Below the pieces are notes generated by a model. It was not told the DNA's origin. It searched no databases and saw only the letters and a program-made list of their open reading frames with translations. Shown here piece after piece: positions 16,222 through 24,650 of a stretch of 53,792 bases of DNA. Position 1 is the first letter of the stretch, and each line of letters starts with the position of its first letter. The DNA is from a bacterium (GTDB lineage: Bacteria > Patescibacteriota > Microgenomatia > Daviesbacterales > UBA10151). The stretch covers positions 1 through 53,792 of the forward strand of contig JAUSJM010000013.1 in NCBI GenBank assembly GCA_030647265.1, read 5' to 3'. A program made the position numbers and the translations under genes.

Positions 16222-17487
16222 ATGTTTTTTACCAGCTTATCATTTCAGCTTACTGATGCCCAAAAAAGAGTTATTCAGGAGGTAGTTACAGACTTATCCA
16301 AAAATTTCCCCATGAACCGCTTAGTTCAGGGAGAGGTTGGTTCAGGAAAAACTGTGGTGGCAGCAGCCGTTATTTACTTAGCACACTTAAACAATCTTAA
16401 ATCGATCATTATGGCTCCCACCGAAATTTTAGCTTTCCAGCATTTTGATACTCTATCCAGATTACTGGAACCTTTTGGAATCAAGGTGGGAATTTATACC
16501 GGAAGCAGGAAAAGGATACAGGGTGATCTTCCTGTTATTGTTGGCACCCATGCCCTTCTTTCTAAAAGCCTGGAGCTTAATAACGTTGGGCTGGTGGTTG
16601 TTGATGAGCAACAAAGATTTGGAGTAGAGCAAAGGACTCTTCTTAGAGACAAAGCAGAGTCTCCTCATTTTTTAACAATGACTGCTACCCCTATTCCCAG
16701 AACTGTGGCTTTAACCATCTATGGTGATCTGGATCTCTCAGTGATTGATCAGATGCCGGTGGGGAGAAAAGTTGTTCGAACATATTTTGTCCCCCAAAGC
16801 AAGAGATTGGATGCCTATAAATTTATTGAAAACCATATCAAGGAAGAGGAACAAGCTTACATTATTACCCCGTTGATAGAAGAATCAGAAACTCAAGCTT
16901 CGGCTAAAGCTGCCAAGGTAGAATACGAAAGGTTGCAAAAGCAGGTTTTTCCCAAATTAAGACTAGGACTTTTACACGGAAGACTTAAGTCTAAGGAAAA
17001 AGAGGCGGCTATTAATGCTTTTAAAAACCACGAGCTGGATATTCTAGTCTCTACTTCAGTTGTAGAGGTGGGAGTTGACGTACCCAACGCCACTATAATG
17101 GTTATTGAGGGAGGTGAGAGGTTTGGGCTAGCTCAACTACACCAGCTCAGAGGGAGGGTAGGAAGGGGAGAACAACAATCATACGCTTTTCTCTTCACGG
17201 AAGAAGAAAACCCTCAAGTGATAAACCGTCTGAAAAACCTGGAAAGGATTCATGATGGCCTCACTTTATCTGAGTTAGACCTGAAAATTCGGGGCGGGGG
17301 AGAGGTTTTCGGCACCGCCCAAAGCGGTCGTTGGAATCTGAAAATAGCCTCGCTTTCCAATCTCTCGCTGATTGAAAAAACTAGAGCTGCAGCCCAAAAA
17401 GTTTTGGCTCAAGATCCTAGCCTTGACAAATACCCCAATCTTAAGCGAAAATTGTCTAGCTTGGCGCCGGAAGTCTCACCGGACTAA
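16222..17487 (+). CDS. recG: RecG helicase, motor part (after the in-frame TAA)
   Basis: 421 residues carrying the complete helicase motor: FQLTDAQKRVIQEV (Q-motif region), Walker A GEVGSGKTVVA, motif II DEQQRFGVEQR, motif III TMTATPIPRT, and motifs V-VI VSTSVVEVGVDVPNA and LRGRVGRGEQQSYAF, then a C-terminal QSGR-type tail. In this reading it would start at the ATG at 16222, but the frame is open back to the TAA at 16096, and residues between are RecG-like. Either the locus is a recent pseudogene, or the TAA is read through or is an assembly error, or the two halves work as separate chains. rpmF follows after 13 bases. Confidence 0.85.
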   Translation: MFFTSLSFQLTDAQKRVIQEVVTDLSKNFPMNRLVQGEVGSGKTVVAAAVIYLAHLNNLKSIIMAPTEILAFQHFDTLSRLLEPFGIKVGIYTGSRKRIQGDLPVIVGTHALLSKSLELNNVGLVVVDEQQRFGVEQRTLLRDKAESPHFLTMTATPIPRTVALTIYGDLDLSVIDQMPVGRKVVRTYFVPQSKRLDAYKFIENHIKEEEQAYIITPLIEESETQASAKAAKVEYERLQKQVFPKLRLGLLHGRLKSKEKEAAINAFKNHELDILVSTSVVEVGVDVPNATIMVIEGGERFGLAQLHQLRGRVGRGEQQSYAFLFTEEENPQVINRLKNLERIHDGLTLSELDLKIRGGGEVFGTAQSGRWNLKIASLSNLSLIEKTRAAAQKVLAQDPSLDKYPNLKRKLSSLAPEVSPD

Positions 17488-17500
17488 GGTCAAAAAAATT

Positions 17501-17701
17501 ATGCCGCAAGAACCGAAAAAAAAACACAGCAAAGCCAGAAAACGCACCAGACGGGCCTCTATCAAGCTGGAGGAGATGGGGTTGTTACGCTGTAAAAACT
17601 GCCAGGAACTAACCATTCCGCATCAGGTTTGTAAAAATTGCGGTTATTATGGCGGTAAGGCAGTCTTAGCAAAAGTAAAGACCAAGGTTACCAGAGCTTA
17701 A
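17501..17701 (+). CDS. rpmF: 50S ribosomal protein L32
   Basis: 66 residues. Basic N-terminus PKKKHSKARKRTRRA, then a zinc ribbon with two CxxC pairs (LLRCKNCQEL and VCKNCGYYGG), the zinc-binding form of L32. The ATG at 17501 gives the family start; a longer overlapping frame is spurious. It lies between recG and nusB in one transcription direction. Confidence 0.93.
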   Translation: MPQEPKKKHSKARKRTRRASIKLEEMGLLRCKNCQELTIPHQVCKNCGYYGGKAVLAKVKTKVTRA

Positions 17702-17712
17702 GAAGGTTAATA

Positions 17713-18081
17713 GTGAAAACTTCCCGTGATGTCAGGCATAAGAGGAGAAAACATGTTGTCCAAGATCTCTTTGCTTGGGGATTTTCTCCGCAGCAGGAAC
17801 CTAAACTGCAACAAAGCAAAGAGGTCGTTGCTAATTTGTCTGTCATCGACAAGGAGATTGTTCAAGCTGCACCGGAATGGCCTCTTACCCAAATTAACCG
17901 CATTGATTTAAGTATCTTGCGTTTAGCAGTTTTTGAGTTAATAATTAAAAAAGACGCGCCTTTTAAGGTGGTGGTGGATGAGGCAGTAGAACTGGCTAAA
18001 GAGTTTGGTTCAGAATCCAGCTCTGCCTTTATAAATGGAGTTTTAGGAAAAGTAATTGAGAACAATAAACTAAACAAATAA
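17713..18081 (+). CDS. nusB: Transcription antitermination factor NusB
   Basis: NusB binds boxA RNA with S10 in rRNA antitermination. 122 residues with the family pattern RRKHVVQDLFAWGF at the N-terminus and INRIDLSILRLAVFELI, PFKVVVDEAVELAKEFG and SSAFINGVLGKV in the C-terminal half. The start is a GTG at 17713, 11 bases after rpmF. The ACP-like gene follows after one base. Confidence 0.93.
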   Translation: MKTSRDVRHKRRKHVVQDLFAWGFSPQQEPKLQQSKEVVANLSVIDKEIVQAAPEWPLTQINRIDLSILRLAVFELIIKKDAPFKVVVDEAVELAKEFGSESSSAFINGVLGKVIENNKLNK

Positions 18082-18082
18082 T

Positions 18083-18319
18083 ATGGCTGATCAACAACAA
18101 ATTATTGAAGCAATAGCGGAAAACCTGACTCTACCGGTGGCAGATATTGATATGGAAGCTTCACTTCAGGATGACATGGGACTAAACCCGGTAGAAGTGG
18201 CAGACCTTTTGGCAGATTTAGCCCACCGCTTTAAGATTGTTTTTGAACCGGGAGAGGTTGAACATATCAAGACCATTGGTGATGTAGTGGAGCTTATTGA
18301 AGACAAATCCCTGGAGTAA
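18083..18319 (+). CDS. Acyl-carrier-protein-like protein lacking the phosphopantetheine serine
   Basis: 78 residues aligning end to end with AcpP: a four-helix acidic fold with DMEASLQDDMGLNPVEVADL where normal ACPs have a DSL motif. The serine that carries 4'-phosphopantetheine (Ser36 in E. coli) is Pro36 here, with Asn35 before it. It cannot carry an acyl chain in the usual way. It sits directly before rnc, the classical acpP-rnc order, so it is likely a descendant of true acpP kept for another role. Fatty-acid synthesis is generally missing in such genomes. A structural or RNase III-related role is possible but unproven. Confidence 0.85.
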   Translation: MADQQQIIEAIAENLTLPVADIDMEASLQDDMGLNPVEVADLLADLAHRFKIVFEPGEVEHIKTIGDVVELIEDKSLE

Positions 18320-18338
18320 TACTTTAGGTTGGAAAAGC

Positions 18339-19037
18339 ATGAATGATGAATTTGTACAGATATTAAATAACCTCCGTTTAAAGCCAAACAACCTTTCTTT
18401 TTATCGGACAGCCTTTACTCACCGTTCTTTTCTTAATGAAGCCAAAGAGGTTAAAGAATCCAATGAGAGGCTGGAGTTTTTAGGCGATGCCATCTTGTCT
18501 TTTATCACTTCCGGTTTTCTTTTCCACAAAAGGGCCCACGATGCGGAAGGGGACCTCACAAATTTACGCTCTTATATTGTTAAAACGGAAAGTTTAGCCC
18601 GCGTCTCTCAAAAGTTGTCCTTAGGAAAATTTCTCCGCATGTCCAAAGGAGAGGAGTTTTCCGGAGGACGGCAAAACCCCCAAATATTGGCCAACACTTA
18701 TGAGGCTCTCTTGGGGGCGATCTTTATGGATTTGGGGATTGAAGCAGCTCAAACTTTTATTTACCAGACTCTTTTGCCTCTGTTTGCCACAGAAATTACT
18801 AAAGGTGCTCCCCGGGATCCTAAAAGCGAGTTGCAGGAGATGGTTCAGGAAAAGTTTCAGGTGTCCCCTAAGTATAAGATTATCGGCACAATAGGTCCCG
18901 ACCACGCCAAAAAATTTACCGTGGGTGTATTTGTCAAAGACGAATTACTCGGACGGGGAAGCGGTTCCAGCAAGCAACAGGCTGAAGAAGACTCTGCTAA
19001 AGAGGCTTTAAAAAAACTCACCGAACACCTCACATGA
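18339..19037 (+). CDS. rnc: Ribonuclease III
   Basis: Cuts double-stranded RNA in rRNA and mRNA processing. 232 residues. The catalytic signature is NERLEFLGDAIL (about residues 40-51), with the second acidic site in NTYEALLGAIFMDLG. A C-terminal dsRNA-binding domain starts at DPKSELQEMVQEKF and ends with GSGSSKQQAEEDSAKEALKKL. The ATG at 18339 gives a normal length; the frame is open to a TTG at 18297 inside the ACP-like gene. Its stop overlaps the next start (ATGA). Confidence 0.95.
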   Translation: MNDEFVQILNNLRLKPNNLSFYRTAFTHRSFLNEAKEVKESNERLEFLGDAILSFITSGFLFHKRAHDAEGDLTNLRSYIVKTESLARVSQKLSLGKFLRMSKGEEFSGGRQNPQILANTYEALLGAIFMDLGIEAAQTFIYQTLLPLFATEITKGAPRDPKSELQEMVQEKFQVSPKYKIIGTIGPDHAKKFTVGVFVKDELLGRGSGSSKQQAEEDSAKEALKKLTEHLT

Positions 19038-19966
19038 AGCAAAAAGAAGAAAGTAAAGTTTACGATCTTTCCATTGTTATTCTCAGCTTCAATGTTAAAG
19101 AGTTACTACTGAACTGTCTCCGCTCAATCTATGAAAATAAAGATGCTAAAGACTCCTGGCAGGTCATGGTGGTAGACAACGGTTCCTCTGACAACTCTTT
19201 AGAGGCAGTCAAGAAGGCTTATCCCCGGATAGAAAGCTATCAAACAGGACAAAATTTAGGTTTTTCCAAAGGCAATAATTATACCATCCCTTTCCTTAAA
19301 GCCCCGGCTGTTTTATTTTTAAACCCAGATACCAAAATTGTCGGTGATGTCATCCAAAAATCCCTTGATCTTTTAAACTCTGATCCCCAAATCGGAGCTT
19401 TAACTTGCCGGGTAGAGCTGCCTAATGGTAAATTGGATTACTCCTGCCACCGGGGTTTTCCCACTCCCTGGAACTCCTTAACCTACTTTTTAGGGCTGGC
19501 CAAAAGATTCCCTAAACTTAAGCTTTTCTCAGGTTATACTGCTACTTACTTGGATATTAACACCACCCATGAGATGGAGTGCGGCAGCGGGACATTTCTC
19601 ATGGTAAAAAGAGATGTCGGAGATAAAATAGGCTGGTGGGACAGTGACTACTTTTGGAACGGGGAAGATATTGAGTTCTTTTACCAGGTCAAAGAATTAG
19701 GATATAAAACTTATTACTATGCTGGAGGAAAAGTTATCCACTATAAAGGCTCATCTTCCGGACTCCAATCCACCTCCCAAGCCGTCGTTCCCAAGGAAAG
19801 AAAGATCACTTCAGCCAAACATGCCACGGAAGCAATGAGGATCTTTTTTATGAAACATTACTATCACCAGTACTTTCCGGGCCTACGGGAGTTTATCCTT
19901 TTAGGGATATATCTTTTAGAAAAAATGAGAATTCTTAAAATAAATAGTGGCTTAAAATATGAATGA
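19034..19966 (+). CDS. GT2 family glycosyltransferase (rhamnosyltransferase-like)
   Basis: 310 residues. GT-A fold marks: LSIVILSFNVKELLLNCLRS at the N-terminus, VVDNGSSDNS, NLGFSKGNNYTI, the DxD equivalent FLNPDTKIVGD, CGSGTFLMVKRDVGDKIGWW and the acceptor-side GEDIEFFYQVKELGYK. These match WbbL-like transferases that add rhamnose or related sugars to cell-surface glycans on the inner face of the membrane. It overlaps rnc by 4 bases and the next GT gene by 8, forming a three-gene glycosyltransferase run. The sugar donor cannot be read from sequence. Confidence 0.85.
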   Translation: MKQKEESKVYDLSIVILSFNVKELLLNCLRSIYENKDAKDSWQVMVVDNGSSDNSLEAVKKAYPRIESYQTGQNLGFSKGNNYTIPFLKAPAVLFLNPDTKIVGDVIQKSLDLLNSDPQIGALTCRVELPNGKLDYSCHRGFPTPWNSLTYFLGLAKRFPKLKLFSGYTATYLDINTTHEMECGSGTFLMVKRDVGDKIGWWDSDYFWNGEDIEFFYQVKELGYKTYYYAGGKVIHYKGSSSGLQSTSQAVVPKERKITSAKHATEAMRIFFMKHYYHQYFPGLREFILLGIYLLEKMRILKINSGLKYE

Positions 19967-20876
19967 TTTAAACCTTTCTGTTATTGTTTTAAGTTTTAAC
20001 ACCAAAGAGATCACTGATGAGTGTCTGAAAAGACTTCAGTCGTCAGTCGTCAGTTGTCAGAAAAAATTGCGAAACAAGATTGAGGTGATCGTGGTGGAAA
20101 ATGCTTCCTCTGATGGTTCCCTGGAGATGGTTCAACAAAGACACCCTTGGGTAAAGTTGATTGTCTCTCATGAGAACACCGGTTTTTCTAAAGGTAACAA
20201 TATCGGCATGAAAGCCTCCCAATACCCTTATATCCTACTTTTAAACTCAGACTCTTATGTTGAAGAGGGTACTTTAGAAACATCTCTCCGCTACTTTGAG
20301 AGCCACCCCAATTGCGATGCCTTGGGCTGCCGGCAAATTCTGCCCAATGGCAATATTCAAGTCAGCGCAGGATTCTTACCAACACCTTTAAACACCATCC
20401 TTTGGATCAGTGGCTTAAACATCATTCCGGGGGTAGAAAAGTTGGTCAAACCAATACACCCCAGGGACAAATCATTCCTGAATCATGAGCATCAGGCAGA
20501 GTGGGTCATGGGAGCTTTTTTTATGATGACCAGAGAAGTTTATGAAAAAACAGGAGGTTTTGATGAATCCATCTTTATGTATGGAGAAGAGGTGGAACTT
20601 TCCAAAAGGATTAATGATTTAGGCTTTCAAATATTTTATGTTCCTTCCATTACCATTACCCACCTGGATAAAGCCAGCAGCCAGCATCTTTGGGAAAAAC
20701 CTCTTTTGAATGAAATCAAAGGTCTGGTACGTTTTTTTAAGCAACACTATCCCCAAAGCTACTTTCTCATTAAAATAGTATTGGCCTTATCGCTGGCTCT
20801 TAGACTAGTAATCTTTACTTTATTAAGAAACACCCAAAGGCAAAAAGCTTACTGGCAGGCCTTAACTGTAATCTAA
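19959..20876 (+). CDS. GT2 family glycosyltransferase
   Basis: 305 residues, a paralogue of the preceding gene: LSVIVLSFNTKEITDECLKR, VVENASSDGSLEMVQ, NTGFSKGNNIGM, LNSDSYVEEGTLE, and the C-terminal MGAFFMMTREVYEKTGGFDE and GEEVELSKRINDLG. A hydrophobic stretch near the C-terminus (FLIKIVLALSLALRLVIFTL) suggests membrane attachment. A 7-base tandem repeat (20036-20060) is inserted after the first helix and encodes LQSSVVSCQ, lengthening the loop between the first strand-helix unit and the second strand. It overlaps the next gene by one base. Confidence 0.85.
   Translation: MNDLNLSVIVLSFNTKEITDECLKRLQSSVVSCQKKLRNKIEVIVVENASSDGSLEMVQQRHPWVKLIVSHENTGFSKGNNIGMKASQYPYILLLNSDSYVEEGTLETSLRYFESHPNCDALGCRQILPNGNIQVSAGFLPTPLNTILWISGLNIIPGVEKLVKPIHPRDKSFLNHEHQAEWVMGAFFMMTREVYEKTGGFDESIFMYGEEVELSKRINDLGFQIFYVPSITITHLDKASSQHLWEKPLLNEIKGLVRFFKQHYPQSYFLIKIVLALSLALRLVIFTLLRNTQRQKAYWQALTVI
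20036..20060 (+). repeat. Heptamer tandem repeat inside a GT2 gene
   Basis: TCAGTCG, TCAGTCG, TCAGTTG, TCAG: 3.6 copies of a 7-base unit. Seven is not a multiple of three, so gain or loss of one copy would shift the frame: a possible phase-variable site. Confidence 0.8.
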
Positions 20877-22699
20877 TGAAAAAAGTAGCTGTTATTACTG
20901 TTAACTATAACGGAGAGAAAGATACCTTAGAGTTTTTGGAGTCTCTAAAAAAATTAGAAACCACAGGCTTGGAAATTAAAACCATCGTGGTAGACAACGG
21001 TTCCTCTGATAACGGTACTCAGGAAACCCTTAAAGCATACCCTGGGATAGATCTACTACAAACAGGGAGTAATACCGGCTTTACCGGAGGGTACAATCGG
21101 GGCTTGGAATATGCCCAAGCCTGGGATGCTGATTATTATTTTATTATCAACAACGATACTTTAATTGACAGCCCAAATCTTTTATCTGAGCTTATCAAAA
21201 CCCTGGACTCTGATCTTCAAATAGGCTTAGTCAGCCCTAAAATTTACTTTGCTCCGGGGTTTGAATTCCATAAAGAAAATTACAAAAAAGGAGATCTTGG
21301 TAAAGTTATTTGGTATGGGGGAGGGGAGTTTGATTGGGATAATATCATTTCAAAGCATTGGGGAATAGATGAGGTGGATAGTGGTCAGTTCAGTAAATTG
21401 CAGCAGGTTAACTTTGTCTCTGGATGCTGTCTGCTCATTAAAAAAGAGGTTTTACAGAAGGTGGGAACTTTTGATGAAACTTTTTACGCTTACTTTGAAG
21501 ATAACGATCTGTCCCAAAGGATTACCAGAGCCGGATTTAAAAAATATTATAATGGAACCGTCAGTATTTTTCATAAGGTCTCCCAAACCAGCGGTATCGG
21601 TTCACCGATTACCGATTATTATGTCACCAGAAACAGGCTTATCTTTGGTTTTAGGTATGCCAGATTAAGAACCAAGTTTGCCTTGCTTCGCCAGGCCTTT
21701 GGATTTCTCCTCACCGGTAGACCAGCCCAAAGGCAGGGAGTGATAGATTTCCTTTTAGACAACAGAGGCCCCAGCCCTCAGTTCCAGCAAGACTCTCCTC
21801 GTCCCTTTTATCCCGTTAAGCTTTCCCTGGCCATTGTTAATTACAACACTGCAGACTTAACTCAAAAAATGCTCCAAAGCATCTACAAAAAAACCTCCGG
21901 TATTCAAGATCAGCTTACCGAGGTAGTGCTTTTAGATAACGGACATATTGACCCTTGCGATAAGTTAGTTAAGAATTTTCCTGAGGTTAAGTACCTCCAA
22001 AATGAAGAAAACACCGGCTTTACTAAAGGTTACAACCGGGCTATGAGATACTGCCGGGGGGAGTATATTCTCATGCTCAACTCTGACATGGAGGTCAGGG
22101 ACAACTGTCTTTCAGAGATAACTAAAGCTGCTGACAATTTTGAGGGAAAGGCTGTTTTAGGAGGCAGATTATATTTCCCAGATGGCAGTTCTCAAGATTC
22201 AGTTTATCATTTTCCCACAATTTGGGGAGTAATTAAGGAATACTTTTTAAATATCAAGGGGGCTTTCTTTATGTATGTTCCCAAACCAGAAGCAGTTACC
22301 GAAGTAGAGGGAATTGTGGGAGCCTGTATGTTAATCCCCAGAAAAATTATAGATAGAATAGGCTTTCTAGATGAGAACATCGTTTCTTATTTTGAAGACC
22401 ATGAATACTGCCGGAGGCTCGCTAGAAATAATATCCCTGTCTATTTTATCCCTTCTGCTAAGTTTATCCATCACCATGGGGCCTCTTTCAAGCAGTTAGG
22501 GACCCAAAGTTTAGAAATCCATAGAAAGTCTTCCATCTATTATTATGGAAAACTTTATTACATTCTTTTATACTTCACCCTGCTCTTTGTCCAAAAGATC
22601 ACAGGCAAAAGACCTCCTGGAAGCATGGAACCTTCTGCCACCAAAACCACCCTCTTCCAAAAATTTAATAACTTAATAAGAAATCTAAACCCCAAATAA
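20876..22699 (+). CDS. Fused double GT2 glycosyltransferase
   Basis: 607 residues with two complete GT-A domains in tandem. The first (1 to about 300) has VAVITVNYNGEKDTLEFLES, VVDNGSSDNGTQ, NTGFTGGYNRGLEYA, INNDTLID and FDETFYAYFEDNDLSQRI. The second (from about 313) has KLSLAIVNYNTADLTQKMLQ, VLLDNGHID, NTGFTKGYNRAMRYC, LNSDMEV and SYFEDHEYCRRLARNN. The two domains could add successive sugars, as in bifunctional polymerases. It is the last of the three GT genes downstream of rnc; a TTTTGCT/AGCAAAA hairpin lies 30 bases after the stop (22730-22751) without a T run. Confidence 0.88.
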   Translation: MKKVAVITVNYNGEKDTLEFLESLKKLETTGLEIKTIVVDNGSSDNGTQETLKAYPGIDLLQTGSNTGFTGGYNRGLEYAQAWDADYYFIINNDTLIDSPNLLSELIKTLDSDLQIGLVSPKIYFAPGFEFHKENYKKGDLGKVIWYGGGEFDWDNIISKHWGIDEVDSGQFSKLQQVNFVSGCCLLIKKEVLQKVGTFDETFYAYFEDNDLSQRITRAGFKKYYNGTVSIFHKVSQTSGIGSPITDYYVTRNRLIFGFRYARLRTKFALLRQAFGFLLTGRPAQRQGVIDFLLDNRGPSPQFQQDSPRPFYPVKLSLAIVNYNTADLTQKMLQSIYKKTSGIQDQLTEVVLLDNGHIDPCDKLVKNFPEVKYLQNEENTGFTKGYNRAMRYCRGEYILMLNSDMEVRDNCLSEITKAADNFEGKAVLGGRLYFPDGSSQDSVYHFPTIWGVIKEYFLNIKGAFFMYVPKPEAVTEVEGIVGACMLIPRKIIDRIGFLDENIVSYFEDHEYCRRLARNNIPVYFIPSAKFIHHHGASFKQLGTQSLEIHRKSSIYYYGKLYYILLYFTLLFVQKITGKRPPGSMEPSATKTTLFQKFNNLIRNLNPK

Positions 22700-22764
22700 A
22701 GTATATTTTTATTCACTCATCTCTAACCATTTTGCTAAGAGTTGAGCAAAAAGATAAATAAACT

Positions 22765-22770
22765 TATAAT
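22765..22770 (+). promoter_or_regulatory. -10 element of the 240-residue hypothetical (leaderless)
   Basis: Perfect TATAAT, 6 bases before the ATG at 22777. Confidence 0.65.
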
Positions 22771-22776
22771 TTGCAA

Positions 22777-23499
22777 ATGAGGGTAGAACTGGAAGAGGAG
22801 CTCTTACCTAAACTTATAGGAAGGGTTTTTGTACCTAAAAATAGACAACCCCGGTATATCCCTAAAGGTATTGACGGGAAACGTCTTCCTAAATTAATGG
22901 TCTGTCCACAATACCAACTAATCGCTCGTTGTACTGATCTAACTTTAGGTAAACATGAATTATCTAGAGAACCCAATTATTGCGGATGGCAAGTCGAATA
23001 TTGGGAGCATCCAACTACAAGCAGAAGAGTAGCCATCTATAACCCCTGGCCAGCTTGTGGCATAATTTTGGTTAAGTTACGCTCTAGATTGGATACAATC
23101 ATTGAAAATAGCGAAGAGGATTTACCGCTAGTTCCTCAAGATGCCCTAAAAGTAGAGACGATACTGAGGAATCGACTCTTGTCCCAAAGAAAGAAAAACC
23201 AGCTAATTGACGATATCCCCAAAAGTGCCTACTACTTGCAAGAGGGCCTTTTTACTCGTTGGGTTTTATCGTACCTTGCTAACATAGATTGTGGCTCAAG
23301 ATCAATAATTCTTAGATTAGAACAACTTACAGCTAAAGATATTATTGATTTTGCCAGAATTAATTTAAGAGATTTAGAAGAGATTACAGGTAAAGACTTT
23401 GTTCTCGATAGTGAGTTCACTGCTGAAGGTTGTCCTCTTGCCCCTATTTACCACAGAATAGCTGAACCACCCCAAATTCCATCTTCTCTTAATTTGTAA
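22777..23499 (+). CDS. Hypothetical protein
   Basis: 240 residues, soluble, with no recognised family. It begins MRVELEEELLPKLIGRVFVP. Its N-terminal half has Cys and aromatic residues (MVCPQYQLIARC and NYCGWQVEYWEHP); the C-terminal half is helical (TAKDIIDFARINLRDLEEIT). No signal peptide or membrane helix. A consensus -10 box 6 bases before the ATG supports expression and this start over the in-frame TTG at 22771. It sits between the glycosyltransferase run and a transposase, so it may be accessory DNA. Confidence 0.6.
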   Translation: MRVELEEELLPKLIGRVFVPKNRQPRYIPKGIDGKRLPKLMVCPQYQLIARCTDLTLGKHELSREPNYCGWQVEYWEHPTTSRRVAIYNPWPACGIILVKLRSRLDTIIENSEEDLPLVPQDALKVETILRNRLLSQRKKNQLIDDIPKSAYYLQEGLFTRWVLSYLANIDCGSRSIILRLEQLTAKDIIDFARINLRDLEEITGKDFVLDSEFTAEGCPLAPIYHRIAEPPQIPSSLNL

Positions 23500-23504
23500 T
23501 TATT

Positions 23505-23521
23505 CTAACCCCAGGGGTTAG
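23505..23521. repeat. Palindrome 5' of RAYT 2
   Basis: CTAACCCC-A-GGGGTTAG, perfect 8-base arms, 64 bases before the transposase start. Similar in sequence to the palindrome beside RAYT 3 (53231-53251). Confidence 0.8.
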
Positions 23522-23584
23522 TTAGCTTCCAACCTCAGGATGTTCTACTTGTAAAATAGAACTACTGGCAATACTATAAAATAA

Positions 23585-24262
23585 GTGCCTACAAGAAGTA
23601 TTATCTTTGCCCAGAATCAGGTTTACCATATCTTCAATAGGGGTGTTGCTCATCTGCCAATCTTCTATTCAATTAATAACTACTCTAGATTTTTAGACAC
23701 TCTGAACTATTACCGTTTTACAAATACACCTACAAGTTTTTCCCAGTTTATGAAATCACCACTAGATTCAAGACGGCAAATTACAGATAACCTCCAGAAA
23801 GAGAATGATCTTTTGGTAGAAATATTGGCCTTCTGTTTAATGCCTAACCATTTTCACCTTTTATTAAAGCAAATCTCAGAAAAGGGAATCATTAATTTTA
23901 TGGGAAATGTCCAAAATAGTTATGTTAAATATTTAAACATCAAAGAGGGTAGGATAGGGCCTTTATTCCAATCAGCTTTTAAAGGTAAAAGAATAGAAAC
24001 AGATGAGCAACTTCTTCATGTTTCCAGATATATTCATCTAAATCCTTCCACAAGTTATTTAGTAGAACAGGAAAAATTCGCTGAATATCCCTGGTCCTCA
24101 TTACCAATTTACATATCTAACTCATCCACATATAACACTTTTGTTAACCCAAGGCTAATTTTAGAGTTCTTCAAGAGTGGAGAAAAATATAGAGAATTTC
24201 TCGACGACCAAGCTGGATATCAACAGGAATTAGCAAATATTAAACACCTAACTATGGAATAG
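23585..24262 (+). CDS. REP-associated tyrosine transposase (RAYT), second copy
   Basis: 225 residues of the Y1_Tnp family: VYHIFNRGVAHLPIF, the HxH motif in AFCLMPNHFHLLLKQ, the tyrosine helix GNVQNSYVKYLNIKEG, and RIGPLFQSAFKGKRI with HVSRYIHLNPS. It starts at a GTG with TATAAA 4 bases upstream. It is clearly diverged from RAYT 1 (different ends and different flanking palindrome), so it is not a recent duplicate. A toxin-antitoxin pair lies directly downstream. Confidence 0.9.
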   Translation: MPTRSIIFAQNQVYHIFNRGVAHLPIFYSINNYSRFLDTLNYYRFTNTPTSFSQFMKSPLDSRRQITDNLQKENDLLVEILAFCLMPNHFHLLLKQISEKGIINFMGNVQNSYVKYLNIKEGRIGPLFQSAFKGKRIETDEQLLHVSRYIHLNPSTSYLVEQEKFAEYPWSSLPIYISNSSTYNTFVNPRLILEFFKSGEKYREFLDDQAGYQQELANIKHLTME

Positions 24263-24267
24263 TTACT

Positions 24268-24283
24268 AAACTTCCCGAGGTTT
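24268..24283. repeat. Imperfect palindrome 3' of RAYT 2
   Basis: AAACTTC-CC-GAGGTTT, arms paired with one G-U position, 6 bases after the stop codon. It shares the CCCGAGGTT core with the recG and RAYT 3 palindromes. Confidence 0.5.
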
Positions 24284-24372
24284 GAAGCCAAACAACATCA
24301 GGGGTTAAAAGTTAGTAGAAGCTAGCAGAAATAATTTTCCATTTGGTCCTTGAAAAGTCCTGGAAATGGTGA

Positions 24373-24378
24373 TAAAAT
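24373..24378 (+). promoter_or_regulatory. Extended -10 of the toxin-antitoxin pair (leaderless)
   Basis: TGATAAAAT (24370-24378), ending 6 bases before the ATG at 24385. Confidence 0.6.
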
Positions 24379-24384
24379 TAACTC

Positions 24385-24645
24385 ATGATTACTGAGCAAA
24401 CTCAAATTAAGGTCAATCTTCCTTTAGCCCTAAAGGAGTTTTTAGAAAGCAAGGCCAGCAAATTTGGTATGCCACTAGCAGGCTATATTAGACACTTAAT
24501 TTTGAAAGATGTTGAAGAAATGACCTATCCAGAGTTTGAACTTTCTGAGAGATCTGAGAAAGCATTTAAAAAAGCCTTGAGAGAGGAAAAGGCAGGTAAG
24601 TTAATCAGGGTAGAAGATATTGATAAATTTTTTAGGGATCTTTAA
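24385..24645 (+). CDS. Ribbon-helix-helix antitoxin
   Basis: 86 residues. The N-terminal TQIKVNLPLALKEFLESKAS (a beta strand then a helix) and FGMPLAGYIRHLILKDVEE fit a MetJ/Arc-type ribbon-helix-helix DNA-binding domain. The charged C-terminal tail (KAFKKALREEKAGK) is the usual toxin-wrapping part. Five bases separate it from the toxin gene, the standard antitoxin-first order, so it probably represses the pair's own promoter. Confidence 0.8.
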   Translation: MITEQTQIKVNLPLALKEFLESKASKFGMPLAGYIRHLILKDVEEMTYPEFELSERSEKAFKKALREEKAGKLIRVEDIDKFFRDL

Positions 24646-24650
24646 CTTAG

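Noticed and set aside
17372-17500. Upstream extension of the L32 frame
   Set aside because: It overlaps the end of recG in another frame, and the family start is the ATG at 17501.
22730-22751. Hairpin TTTTGCT/AGCAAAA as a terminator of the glycosyltransferase run
   Set aside because: The stem is AT-rich and no T run follows on the plus strand, so it was not listed as a terminator.
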